This document shows, piece by piece, positions 63,951-64,000 of a DNA stretch of 64,000 nt. The stretch lies in NCBI GenBank assembly GCA_039980135.1, contig JBDXCV010000006.1:124001-188000 (forward strand). Reading direction: 5' to 3'. Position 1 is the first letter of the stretch, and each line of letters opens with the position of its first letter. This DNA is from Alphaproteobacteria bacterium. Its GTDB lineage: Bacteria; Pseudomonadota; Alphaproteobacteria; UBA6615. Position numbers and translations under genes: made by a program. The notes under the pieces are model-generated. The model did not search any database. It was not told the DNA's origin and saw nothing but the letters and a program-made list of their open reading frames with translations.

Positions 63951-64000
63951 ATGAAACCGCCTGTCGCCTCCGGCAAAAAGCCGACAGATGTGAAGGCGGG
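63951..64000 (+). CDS. Truncated coding start at the window edge
   Basis: ATG at 63951 opens a frame (MKPPVASGKKPTDVKAG) that continues past the window. The rest of the gene is not visible, so the product cannot be named. In related genomes lysC is often followed by ptsP or a regulator, but nothing in this stretch confirms that. It is only the first 17 residues. Confidence 0.35.
   Translation, partial: MKPPVASGKKPTDVKA

Overview
The window is a gene-dense, high-GC stretch of a bacterial chromosome, almost certainly from an alphaproteobacterium and most like the Rhodospirillales and their marine relatives. The evidence is a C4-type 5-aminolevulinate synthase (hemA), an aerobic-type cobaltochelatase pair (cobS, cobT) preceded by a J-domain protein, the conserved order xerD / aroK-aroB-CorC-like / bolA / cobST, the order secA / ppiC / argJ / mutT, and a TipF-like degenerate EAL protein with a CtrA-like site in front of it. 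No rRNA, tRNA, CRISPR array, insertion sequence or prophage is visible. The content is mostly housekeeping metabolism with a few islands of uncharacterised proteins.

Layout. 1-90 holds no gene I can recognise. 91-3077 (minus): HIBADH-like dehydrogenase, MscS channel, and an FMN hydroxy-acid oxidase lacking a key arginine. 3289-5347 (plus): two overlapping RNA methyltransferases (TlyA, RlmD-like). 5464-7951 (minus): NicO metal transporter with its DUF1007 partner, then a CMD-family peroxidase-like protein. Three families of palindromic BIME-like repeats are concentrated in 3159-8220. 8232-10221 (minus): fabI and aroC. 10367-15166 (plus): YihY protein, methyltransferase, pdxH, small conserved protein, SDR, cupin remnant, intact cupin. 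15170-20473 (minus): PadR-like regulator, hemA, cupin, class III aminotransferase, manC. 20613-34223 (plus): nitrilase, M20 amidohydrolase, TipF-like protein, HAD phosphatase, multidomain nucleotide cyclase, methylmalonyl-CoA mutase, a 1007-residue proline-free coiled-coil membrane protein, Lrp/AsnC regulator, MeaB, rpmB with its own promoter and terminator. 34341-35576: an unusual tRNA-guanine transglycosylase. 35600-40135 (minus): phytase-like protein, cobT, cobS, J-domain protein. 40217-44670: bolA and RHH protein (plus), then DUF2889, CorC-like, aroB, aroK (minus). 44835-48899 (plus): 43-residue membrane protein, 668-residue exported protein, xerD, accA. 48909-52661 (minus): LLM oxidoreductase and secA. 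53014-55669 (plus): PpiC, argJ, mutT. 55666-59300 (minus): NDUFAF5/BioC-like methyltransferase followed by three tandem paralogous membrane proteins. 59441-63868: comF, grxC, methyltransferase, DUF1178, ubiG, lysC. A truncated reading frame starts at 63951.

How the genes fit together. A cobalt/cobalamin thread runs through the window: a NicO Ni/Co transporter, CobST for cobalt insertion, an adenosylcobalamin-dependent mutase and its MeaB chaperone. Shikimate-pathway genes (aroC, aroB, aroK), fatty-acid synthesis (fabI, accA) and aspartate/arginine synthesis (lysC, argJ) supply core metabolism. The most interesting part is 22651-32135. There, a TipF-like c-di-GMP-receptor-type protein and a very long TipN/GPR-like coiled-coil membrane protein lie 5 kb apart, which suggests a cell-pole or flagellar-placement module. 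The other under-described element is the triplet of paralogous membrane proteins at 55666-58356.
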